IMG/VR virus record: IMGVR_UViG_3300032304_000273
Coordinates: 1 to 21,290 of that record
DNA length: 21,290 bases
Source of the DNA: a virus
Strand: one strand, 5' to 3'
Shown here: piece by piece, positions 15,397-21,290 of the stretch
How positions within the stretch are numbered: the first letter of the stretch is position 1
Layout of the letters: the number at the start of each line of letters is the position of its first letter
Notes under the pieces: model-generated
Told to the model about the DNA's origin: nothing
Seen by the model: only the letters and a program-made list of their open reading frames with translations
The model's database searches: none
Made by a program: the position numbers and the translations under genes

Positions 15397-15531
15397 ATGC
15401 CAATGGTAGACGGAAAGAAGTTCCCTTACACAATGAAGGGCAAGGCTATGGCTAAGAAAGCAGCCAAGAAGTCAGACAAGAAGATGACAATGAAAAAAAT
15501 GACCATGAAGAAAATGGGCAAGAAGAAGTAA
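15397..15531 (+). CDS. 44-residue Lys/Met-rich protein
   Basis: TAGGAG, spaced 6 bases from the ATG, is a good SD lying inside the end of the previous gene. The translation starts MPMVDGKKFPYTMKGKAMAK and ends with repeats of the type KKMTMKKM. By count 17 of 44 residues are Lys and 9 are Met. I recall similar MPMVDGKKFPYT proteins in marine and freshwater phages. The composition suggests binding to nucleic acid or to an acidic protein. It has no membrane segment. The gene is likely real because of its SD, its tight fit between neighbours and its recalled conservation. Confidence 0.65.
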   Translation: MPMVDGKKFPYTMKGKAMAKKAAKKSDKKMTMKKMTMKKMGKKK

Positions 15532-15532
15532 C

Positions 15533-15808
15533 ATGGCTAAAATTGTCAAAAGAATAAAGACCATAGCCCGTGAGGCTAGAGATATACCAACAGCAATTGG
15601 TACTAGCATGTGGTCTCAACTTGATGCAAAGAACTACGGTCCTTCTAATGAAGCAGAGGTTATGAAAAATGCTAATAGGGCTAGTAAGAATCAAGACCGT
15701 CAAGTGGTTGAAGCAATTAATGCAATCATTAAAGGTCGCACTGGTACTTCCTCTGACCAGTATGCAAACAAAGATGGCACGTACCTTAAAGGTAAGAAGC
15801 GCAAATGA
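15533..15808 (+). CDS. 91-residue basic protein, unknown function
   Basis: It starts one base after the previous stop, and its stop overlaps the next start (ATGA). The N-terminus is basic and helical (MAKIVKRIKTIAREARDIPT), the middle is Asn/Ala-rich, and the end is YLKGKKRK. There is no recognised domain. It belongs to the run of basic genes and is probably co-translated with them. Confidence 0.65.
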   Translation: MAKIVKRIKTIAREARDIPTAIGTSMWSQLDAKNYGPSNEAEVMKNANRASKNQDRQVVEAINAIIKGRTGTSSDQYANKDGTYLKGKKRK

Positions 15809-15972
15809 AAGCCAAAAAGGGAATGGGCTTCAAAGCAGCCCAGAAGCAGATTGCGAAAAAGCAAGGAGTCTCTATGGCAGGTGCTGGCGCAATCTTGGCT
15901 GCAGGTGCGAGGAAAGCAAGTAAGGCTGCTAAGAAAAAGAATCCAAACCTTAAAAAAGTTAAAGGTAAGTAA
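15805..15972 (+). CDS. 55-residue Lys/Ala-rich protein
   Basis: ATG 15805 overlaps the previous stop (ATGA), and its TAA overlaps the next ATG (TAATG). The protein starts MKAKKGMGFKAAQKQIAKKQ and has a short Ala/Gly-rich helix (AGAGAILAAGA, 25-35). It ends in a Lys-rich tail; 16 of 55 residues are Lys. The layout resembles a histone-tail or protamine-like peptide, but no family was recognised. Support is from overlaps at both ends and the shared composition of the cassette. Confidence 0.55.
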   Translation: MKAKKGMGFKAAQKQIAKKQGVSMAGAGAILAAGARKASKAAKKKNPNLKKVKGK

Positions 15973-16115
15973 TGTCATCGGGTCAACGTAAGCGTCATGA
16001 CGGTTGGAATAAATCAATTATGCGGGATGGCATGATTGTTATTCTTCGTAAGGACGGGTCGGAAAAAGTCCGCCTTGACCCTAAGACTAAAGAAATAATT
16101 AAGGGGAGCAAATGA
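15972..16115 (+). CDS. 47-residue basic protein
   Basis: It is coupled on both sides (TAATG and ATGA). The sequence MSSGQRKRHDGWNKSIMRDG leads to two short beta-like segments (MIVILRKDG, EKVRLDPKT) and ends IIKGSK. It is a compact, charged protein with no known motif. Coding is likely because a frame this short fits exactly between coupled neighbours. Confidence 0.5.
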   Translation: MSSGQRKRHDGWNKSIMRDGMIVILRKDGSEKVRLDPKTKEIIKGSK

Positions 16116-16294
16116 AAAAGAAAACAAAGTCTAAAGTTAATGAGGCTGGTAACTACACCAAGCCTGGTATGAGAGCATCTTTATTTAAAAAGATTAAGGC
16201 TGGTTCTAAAGGCGGAGACCCAGGGGAATGGTCAGCACGTAAGGCACAACTACTTGCAGTTCAATACAAGAAAGCAGGCGGAGGTTACAAGTAA
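16112..16294 (+). CDS. 60-residue conserved basic phage protein
   Basis: The SD AAGGGGAG is strong. The pattern KVNEAGNYTKPGMRASLFKK, then GSKGGDPGEWSARKAQLLA and a GGGYK end, matches from memory a small protein family common in marine and freshwater phages. Its function is unknown. The final TAATG couples it to the next gene. Gly/Lys-rich turns around a short helix suggest a compact nucleic-acid or virion-binding protein. Confidence 0.7.
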   Translation: MKKKTKSKVNEAGNYTKPGMRASLFKKIKAGSKGGDPGEWSARKAQLLAVQYKKAGGGYK

Positions 16295-16536
16295 TGGCAC
16301 TTGCTAAATCTCAACAGTCACTTAAGAAGTGGTCTGCTGAAAAGTGGAAAACATCTGATGGTAAACCATCTAAAGGTAAGAAGAGATATTTACCTACCGC
16401 AGCGTGGGCTGCTTTAAGTCCTGCAGAGAAAGCAGCAACCAATAAGGCTAAGGCCGCTGGTAATGCTAAAGGTAAACAGTTTGTTAAACAACCTAAAAAC
16501 ATAGCCAAAAAAACAGCAAAGTATAGGGGCAAGTAA
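16294..16536 (+). CDS. 80-residue conserved Lys-rich phage protein
   Basis: It holds LKKWSAEKWKTSDGKPSKGK, then RYLPTAAWAALSPAEKAATN and GKQFVKQPKNIAKKTAKYR. I remember this combination from a domain of unknown function found in many aquatic phages (possibly the DUF5872 type; number not certain). About a quarter of residues are Lys. It often sits near the neighbouring PAWTRKEGKN-type gene, as here. The role is unknown; a DNA-binding or virion-internal role is inferred from charge and context. Confidence 0.72.
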   Translation: MALAKSQQSLKKWSAEKWKTSDGKPSKGKKRYLPTAAWAALSPAEKAATNKAKAAGNAKGKQFVKQPKNIAKKTAKYRGK

Positions 16537-16830
16537 ATGGCAAAGACTCCAGCATGGACACGCAAAGAAGGCAAAAATCCTAAGGGTGGGCTTAATGCAA
16601 AGGGCAGAGCATCTTATAAGGGTGGAACCCTTAAGGCACCTGTAAAGAGTGGGGATAACCCACGCAGAGCCTCGTTCTTAGCCCGTATGGGTGGTATGCC
16701 AGGACCTGAACGTAAGCCTAATGGGGAGCCAACAAGATTACTTCTATCACTTCAAGCATGGGGTGCTAGTTCAAAGGCTGATGCTAAGAAAAAAGCAGCA
16801 GCAATATCTAAGAGAAATAAAGGGAAGTAA
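16537..16830 (+). CDS. 97-residue conserved basic phage protein (DUF6321-like)
   Basis: It starts directly after the previous stop. The core PAWTRKEGKNPKGGLNAKGR, then NPRRASFLARMGGMPGPE and RLLLSLQAWGASS, is a pattern I recall as a family of unknown function in aquatic phages (DUF6321-like; tentative). The Arg/Lys-rich, Gly-rich first half and helical end suggest nucleic-acid contact. The stop overlaps the adaptor gene start (TAATG), so it ends the basic cassette and is coupled to tail genes. Confidence 0.72.
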   Translation: MAKTPAWTRKEGKNPKGGLNAKGRASYKGGTLKAPVKSGDNPRRASFLARMGGMPGPERKPNGEPTRLLLSLQAWGASSKADAKKKAAAISKRNKGK

Positions 16831-17744
16831 TGGCAACTTTAGAAAATATGATTGATGAAGTTCTTATCAATCTTGCTGGTTATACCTTACAGCAAGATAG
16901 GTCAACCCATTTACTACAAGCAGTTTCAACTACTACATCTACCATTGCTAACCCTACAGTTCTACAACTTGCCAGCACTGAATTAGGTAAAGGTACTGTT
17001 GAGGTTGGTGAAGAGTTAATGTGGGTAGATTCATTTGACCGTATTGCCAATACAGCAACTATCTCACCTTATGGTAGAGGTTACCTAGGTACTACAGCAT
17101 CTACTGCAGCAGCAGGTACAAGGGTAGTTATTAGCCCAACCTTCCCACGCTATGTGGTTAAGAAGGCTATCAATGACACCATTCGTGCTATTGGCTCATC
17201 TATCTTTTCGGTTAAACAAACAACATTTACATACAATGCAGCAATTACTACATATGAATTAGAGAATTTAAATATTAAAAATATCCTTACTATGCATTGG
17301 GAAAGCATTGGTCCATCTAAAGAATGGATTCGTGTTAAGAGATATGATTTAGATGCCTTGCCAGAAATTAATACTTGGGGTGCAACATCTCAGACAGTAA
17401 CCATTGGTGACATTATTACCCCTGGTAGAACTGTAAAGGTTGTTTATGCTACAGACCCAACAGCATTAGGCACCAACTCAGATATATTTACTACTGTTAC
17501 TGGACTACCTGAATCAGTTCGTGATGTAGTAATTCTTGGTGCAGCATATAGATTACTTACATATCTTGACCCAGCCCGTGCTGCAATGGTTAGCCCTCAA
17601 GCAGATGAGACAGATTCAAAGCGTCCATTTGGTTCATCTGGAAATGCTACTCGTCAACTCTTTGCACTATATACACAACGCTTGGCCGAGGAAACAAAAG
17701 CACAACAACAACAGTACCCAGCCCGAGTTCACTACAGCCGATAG
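16830..17744 (+). CDS. Head-tail adaptor-like protein with inserted beta module
   Basis: This 304-residue protein has helical ends that fit podovirus adaptors (P22 gp4 or T7 gp11 type) docking on the portal: MATLENMIDEVLINLAG at 1-17, YVVKKAINDTIRAIGSSIF at 108-126, and VRDVVILGAAYRLLTYLDPARAAM then LFALYTQRLAEE at 230-287. A beta domain with aromatic residues spans about 130-215. Between 48 and 104 a small beta module (VGEELMWVDS...NTATISPYGRG...GTRVVISP) resembles the N-terminal module of the next gene product. Its position between the capsid cassette and fibre genes supports the call. Family membership is by pattern and context. Confidence 0.6.
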   Translation: MATLENMIDEVLINLAGYTLQQDRSTHLLQAVSTTTSTIANPTVLQLASTELGKGTVEVGEELMWVDSFDRIANTATISPYGRGYLGTTASTAAAGTRVVISPTFPRYVVKKAINDTIRAIGSSIFSVKQTTFTYNAAITTYELENLNIKNILTMHWESIGPSKEWIRVKRYDLDALPEINTWGATSQTVTIGDIITPGRTVKVVYATDPTALGTNSDIFTTVTGLPESVRDVVILGAAYRLLTYLDPARAAMVSPQADETDSKRPFGSSGNATRQLFALYTQRLAEETKAQQQQYPARVHYSR

Positions 17745-17752
17745 GAACATAA

Positions 17753-19471
17753 ATGACAATACGTAAATACTCATCCCGTTCGCAGCAAACTACATTAACA
17801 TCAAGCATTACTGCTGGTACTACCACCATGGTAGTTGGTTCTGCTTCAGCACTTGTACCCAGTGGTTTAACTGCTGGTCATATTTTTACGGTGGTGATAG
17901 ACCCTGATACGGCATCTGAAGAAATTGTAGATGTATCGGTAGTAAGTACTAACACACTTACTATAGCAAGAGGTATTGAAAATGCTGGTAGTGGACAGAT
18001 TCACTCTGCTGGTGCAGTAGTTCGACACATGGTTACTGGTCGTGACCTACGTGAAACCAACCTACACATTGAAGCAACTGGTGCCTATAATGATGGAACC
18101 GCTACTCATACTATGCATGGTATTGCATCTGGTGAGGGTGATGTAGTAGGTACAGATAAAACACAGACTCTTACAAATAAAACTTTAACATCTCCTATTA
18201 TTACTAGCCCAACAATTACTGCTGGTGCTGGTGCAGAGTTTACCTCTATTGTATTTGAAGGTACTACTGCAGATGCTTTTGAAACTACACTAACAGTAGT
18301 AGACCCAACTGCAGATAGAACAATTACTTTACCTAACACATCAGGTACTGTAACGATTTTAGATGCAACCCAAACATTAACTAATAAAACTTTAACAAGT
18401 CCTACTATCTCAGGCAGCCCAGTTATTACTGGTCTATCTAGCGCAGGTATGTCATCATCATCTGCTGCACCTGTTTCTTATGTAGATGCTTTTTTTGGTC
18501 CATTAACTAGCGCACAGACTTCGGCTACATCAGCCGCAGCCAGTGCTACAGCCGCTGCTACCTCGGCTACTAGTGCAGCAGCAAGCGCAACCGCTGCAGC
18601 AACTAGTGCTACCTCAGCCTCTAATAGTGCTTCAGCAGCCTCTACAAGCGCCTCTAGCGCCCTTACAAGCCAAACTGCTGCAGCAACCTCAGCCACATCT
18701 GCTGCTGCCTCTGCTACCGCTGCTGCGACTAGCGCAACCAGTTCTGCAACAAGTGCTAGTGCTGCTGCTACTTCAGCCACAAACGCTGCAACTTCAGCAT
18801 CATCTGCTAGTACCTCAGCATCTTCAGCATTAACTAGTGCTAACTCCGCAAGTACTTCAGCAGCATCGGCTGCTGCTTCTACTTCGGCTGCTGCTGTTTC
18901 TGCATCCTCTGCTGCTACATCAGCAAGTGCTGCTGCAACATCTGCATCTAGTGCGGCTACCTCTGCTACATCAGCAGCCACTAGTGCAACTAGTGCTGCT
19001 ACATCTGCAACCCTTGCTCAGGATTGGGCGACTAAAACTACTGGTACAGTAGATGGTTCAGAGTATTCTGCTAAGTATTATGCCCAACAATCTAATGCTG
19101 CTAATGCTGTTAACAAGACTGACATCCAAGCAAAGGGTGATTTAATTGTTGGTAGTGCAAATGATACCTATGTAATTTTACCAGTGGCTACAACTGCTGG
19201 ATATGTTTTATCTGTTGACTCAGCAACAACTTCAGGACTTGTATGGTCTGCTCCTAATCCAGGAGATATAACTGGAGTAACTGCTGGTACTGGTCTAACA
19301 GGTGGAGGAACCTCTGGTTCTGTAACCTTAGCCCTAGATACAACTGGTGTGGCTGCAGGAACCTACACCCTCTCTACTATTACCGTTGATGTTAACGGTA
19401 GAATCACCTCTGCCTCCACAGGAGTCGCAGCGGGTGAAACATTTAATCCACTACTACTGATGGGAGCCTAA
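17753..19471 (+). CDS. Tail fibre/stalk protein with 24 Ala/Ser/Thr heptads
   Basis: The 572-residue protein has SD AGGAA. An N-terminal beta module (1-95) ends in ARGIENAGSGQIHSAGAVV and is the likely attachment part. Two copies of TQTLTNKTLTSP (137-148, 207-218) follow, a motif frequent in fibre proteins of aquatic phages. Residues about 253-420 are 24 uninterrupted heptads of the (S/A)AxTSAx type, expected to form a long trimeric stalk. Then come LAQDWATKTTG, EYSAKYYAQQ and a beta-rich C-terminal region (GDLIVGSAND, GTGLTGGGTSG, VDVNGRITSAS) common in fibre tips. It probably recognises or reaches the host surface together with the adhesin downstream. Confidence 0.85.
   Translation: MTIRKYSSRSQQTTLTSSITAGTTTMVVGSASALVPSGLTAGHIFTVVIDPDTASEEIVDVSVVSTNTLTIARGIENAGSGQIHSAGAVVRHMVTGRDLRETNLHIEATGAYNDGTATHTMHGIASGEGDVVGTDKTQTLTNKTLTSPIITSPTITAGAGAEFTSIVFEGTTADAFETTLTVVDPTADRTITLPNTSGTVTILDATQTLTNKTLTSPTISGSPVITGLSSAGMSSSSAAPVSYVDAFFGPLTSAQTSATSAAASATAAATSATSAAASATAAATSATSASNSASAASTSASSALTSQTAAATSATSAAASATAAATSATSSATSASAAATSATNAATSASSASTSASSALTSANSASTSAASAAASTSAAAVSASSAATSASAAATSASSAATSATSAATSATSAATSATLAQDWATKTTGTVDGSEYSAKYYAQQSNAANAVNKTDIQAKGDLIVGSANDTYVILPVATTAGYVLSVDSATTSGLVWSAPNPGDITGVTAGTGLTGGGTSGSVTLALDTTGVAAGTYTLSTITVDVNGRITSASTGVAAGETFNPLLLMGA
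18508..19011 (+). repeat. 24-unit degenerate 21-base (heptad-coding) repeat
   Basis: The reading frame repeats a seven-residue unit such as SAATSAT, AAATSAT or SAAASAT 24 times without a break. Codons vary (gca, gct, gcc, gcg; tca, tct, agt, agc), so DNA identity between units is lower than protein identity, implying selection on the protein. Confidence 0.75.
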
Positions 19472-19472
19472 C

Positions 19473-19802
19473 TTGGCTGCAACATATAAAGTCCTGGGTC
19501 AGGTAAACCCAGCAGCAACAACAGCAACGACTGCGTATACCGTACCGTCTACTACAGAAACTGTAATATCAACTATTACGGTGGCTAACCTAGGCTCTGC
19601 CCCTGCTTCATATAGAATAGCGGTTAGACCAAATGGAGCAACATTAGAGAATAAACATTACATAGCCTATGATGCCACAATAGCCCCGCAAGATACAGTA
19701 ACTTTAACTATAGGTATCACACTTGATGCTACTGATGTTGTAACTGTTTTGGCAAGTACAGCAACATTAGCATTTAATCTATTTGGAAGCGAGATTGCAT
19801 AA
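19473..19802 (+). CDS. Small beta-rich tail-associated protein
   Basis: It starts with TTG, preceded by GGGAG at a spacing of 6; no better-placed start exists. The 109 residues are almost all beta-forming (STITVANLGSAPASYRIAVR, TVTLTIGITL, VVTVLASTATLAFNLFGSEIA), with NKHYIAYDATIAPQDT in the middle. The pattern is common in phage genes just after fibre genes. It may be a fibre-tip, baseplate or adhesion subunit. The stop overlaps the next start (TAATG). Confidence 0.75.
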   Translation: MAATYKVLGQVNPAATTATTAYTVPSTTETVISTITVANLGSAPASYRIAVRPNGATLENKHYIAYDATIAPQDTVTLTIGITLDATDVVTVLASTATLAFNLFGSEIA

Positions 19803-21010
19803 TGGCTGCAGGTAATATTAGAAAACCAATTAGGGCTACAAGAAACTACGCAAGACCTACAAGTCCAAGTACATCAACTGCTACTACTGCAGCAGATACT
19901 ACAAGTGTAAGTATTACTTATACACCAAGCACACTTGGTCCTGCTGCAACATCTTATGTAGTAACTGGAACATCTACTAATGGCGCTACAGTTAATGCAA
20001 CAATAACTACATCTCCAACAACAGTTGCTGGTTTTTCTTCTGGGCAATCGTATAATATTGCTATTGCAGGTCAAAACTATAATGGACCAGGAGCAACTTT
20101 TGCTGCTGCTACAGGATTGGTAATACCAACTGTTTACTCATTACAATCCACCTACAATACTAATGGAACTTATACGGTTCCTATTGGTGTTAGTAAAATT
20201 GCTGCTTATGTAATTGGCGCAGGCGGAGGCGGAGGCGGTGGTGGTGGAACCTCATCACAAGGCGATATTGCTGCAGGTGGCGGTGCTGGTGGTGGAAGTG
20301 GCGCTATTGTTGGATTTATAGATTATACCGTAACTGCTGGACAAACAGTAACTATTACTGTTGGTACCGCAGGTACTGCAGGTAATGGTGGTACTAGAAG
20401 TAGTGGTAATGGTGAACCTGGAGGAACTGGTAATACTGGTGGATTATCTAAAATTACTTATGGTGGTACTGATATTGCTACCGCTAATGGTGGTGTTGGT
20501 GGTGCTGGTGGTAATGGTGCATCTAACACCAATGGTAATGGCGGTACTGGCGGTGCTGCAGGAACTGCTTCAAGCAATGTTAGTGGTGCTATAACAATTA
20601 ATGGAACTGCTGGCGGTGCTGGTGGTAGCACAACAGGTACAGGTAATAGCCTTATTGGTGGTAGTGGTGCTTCTGGTACTGCTCAATCTTCAAATTCAAA
20701 TATTACTGGTCAAAGTAATATTACTGCTATTAATCCTTCTAATACCGCTTATGGAAGTGGTGGCGGTGGTGGTGGCGGTGGTACTAGTGCTGGTGGCGGT
20801 GGCGGTGGTGCTGGCGGTGCTGGTAATGGTGGCGGTGGTGCTTCTGGTAATACTAGTTTTGGTAATGTTGGTAATGCTGCAACTGGTATTGGAGCCGCAG
20901 GAGGCGGAGGCGGAGGCGGAGGTAGAAGTAATTCGAATGATATTGCTATCAGAGTTGGTTTAGCAGGTGGTTCTGGCTTTAGAGGTCAAGTAATACTTTA
21001 CACAGCCTAA
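19802..21010 (+). CDS. Fn3-like plus glycine-rich adhesin/tail tip protein
   Basis: The 402 residues begin with a basic N-terminus (1-20) and an Fn3-like beta sandwich (about 33-110; ITYTPSTLGPAATSYVVTG, GQSYNIAIAGQNYNGPG). A linker TYTVPIGVSKIAAYVIGAGG then leads into a glycine-rich domain (about 138-390) with runs of 8-9 Gly and GG-N/T/A repeats. The TVP..V..I....IGAGGGGG entry is typical of glycine-rich tail-fibre domains, and similar domains in phage adhesins form polyglycine-II bundles that display receptor-binding loops. It ends FRGQVILYTA, the usual terminal strand of this fold. It is probably the receptor-binding protein; no enzyme motif was seen. Confidence 0.8.
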   Translation: MAAGNIRKPIRATRNYARPTSPSTSTATTAADTTSVSITYTPSTLGPAATSYVVTGTSTNGATVNATITTSPTTVAGFSSGQSYNIAIAGQNYNGPGATFAAATGLVIPTVYSLQSTYNTNGTYTVPIGVSKIAAYVIGAGGGGGGGGGTSSQGDIAAGGGAGGGSGAIVGFIDYTVTAGQTVTITVGTAGTAGNGGTRSSGNGEPGGTGNTGGLSKITYGGTDIATANGGVGGAGGNGASNTNGNGGTGGAAGTASSNVSGAITINGTAGGAGGSTTGTGNSLIGGSGASGTAQSSNSNITGQSNITAINPSNTAYGSGGGGGGGGTSAGGGGGGAGGAGNGGGGASGNTSFGNVGNAATGIGAAGGGGGGGGRSNSNDIAIRVGLAGGSGFRGQVILYTA

Positions 21011-21029
21011 CATAAACTAAGGGGACAAT

Positions 21030-21290
21030 ATGAAAGAAATAATATTTACTAATGTGCTTGGGTTGGATTTTTTTCCACCCAAGCCAGCAGTAAAAGAAGT
21101 GCCAGAGTGGTATAAAAATACACCAGAGTATATTGGTAATCAAGGTAAAAAAGTTATTGATGGTAATACACCACATACAATTAAAAAATGTATACCTGTA
21201 TTTGATGCTATAACTGCTGGATATATTCTTTATACTCAAGTAGATATACAAGTATCAATAGCAGATGATTTACCTTACTATACTTGGTCA
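21030..21290 (+). CDS. Conserved phage protein, 3' end beyond the window (DUF6065-like?)
   Basis: The ATG follows a good SD (AAGGGG, spacing about 5). The 87 residues visible include LDFFPPKPAVKEVPEWYKNT and TIKKCIPVFDAITAGYIL. This combination (pro-rich start, PEWY, TIKKC.P..DA...GY) recalls a conserved protein of unknown function in aquatic phages, perhaps DUF6065-like. It follows the adhesin by 19 bases and is probably part of the same unit. It lacks its C-terminus only because the window stops. Confidence 0.7.
   Translation, partial: MKEIIFTNVLGLDFFPPKPAVKEVPEWYKNTPEYIGNQGKKVIDGNTPHTIKKCIPVFDAITAGYILYTQVDIQVSIADDLPYYTWS

Noticed and set aside
18478-18981. 167-codon minus-strand ORF opposite the fibre repeat
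   Set aside because: Created by the repetitive Ala/Ser/Thr codons of the fibre; an Ala/Val/Glu-only translation with no SD.
20361-20963. Plus-strand alternative-frame ORFs inside the glycine-rich gene (Val/Leu-rich)
   Set aside because: Frame shadows of GGT/GGN repeats; they look like membrane proteins only by composition.

Overview
The window is the structural (head and tail) module of a tailed double-stranded DNA bacteriophage. All supported genes lie on the + strand, tightly packed with stop/start overlaps (TAATG, ATGA) and mostly good Shine-Dalgarno sites. No host gene, tRNA, integrase, lysis gene, replication gene or CRISPR was seen. The DNA is visibly AT-rich. Several small proteins recall conserved proteins of phages from planktonic bacteria and of actinobacteriophages, so a phage of an aquatic, possibly actinobacterial, host is my best guess. 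That host assignment is inference from remembered family patterns, not from a search.

Layout. 1-395: a largely non-coding control region packed with inverted repeats and ACAGT/ACTGT motifs. 396-4046: large terminase subunit with a fused N-terminal helix-turn-helix, then the portal. 4061-4630: a proteasome/HslV-like Ntn hydrolase with its catalytic residues intact, in the position of a prohead protease. 4639-12770: a small disordered protein, a giant 1745-residue protein and two proteins of about 410 residues, together a candidate internal-virion or ejection complex. 12771-14667: a structured leader, scaffold-like protein and major capsid protein (N4-gp56-like HK97 fold with an extra beta-rich insertion), closed by a strong hairpin. 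14668-16830: a conserved small phage protein, a zinc-ribbon-like protein and seven small, mostly lysine-rich proteins. 16830-21010: a head-tail adaptor-like protein, an Ala/Ser/Thr heptad-repeat tail fibre, a small beta-rich protein and an Fn3 plus glycine-rich adhesin. 21030-end: start of a further conserved phage protein, cut by the window edge.

How it works together: terminase and portal package DNA into a scaffolded procapsid. The Ntn hydrolase is the only maturation-protease candidate here. The giant protein and its neighbours are probably packed in the head. The adaptor closes the portal and the fibre/adhesin genes make the host-recognition apparatus. No tape-measure, tail-tube or sheath gene is visible, which favours a short-tailed (podovirus-like) particle, but long-tail genes could lie outside the window.

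The most interesting points are the HslV-like protease between portal and capsid genes, the chain of palindromes before a terminase carrying its own DNA-binding domain, the giant-protein block, and the lysine-rich gene cassette.
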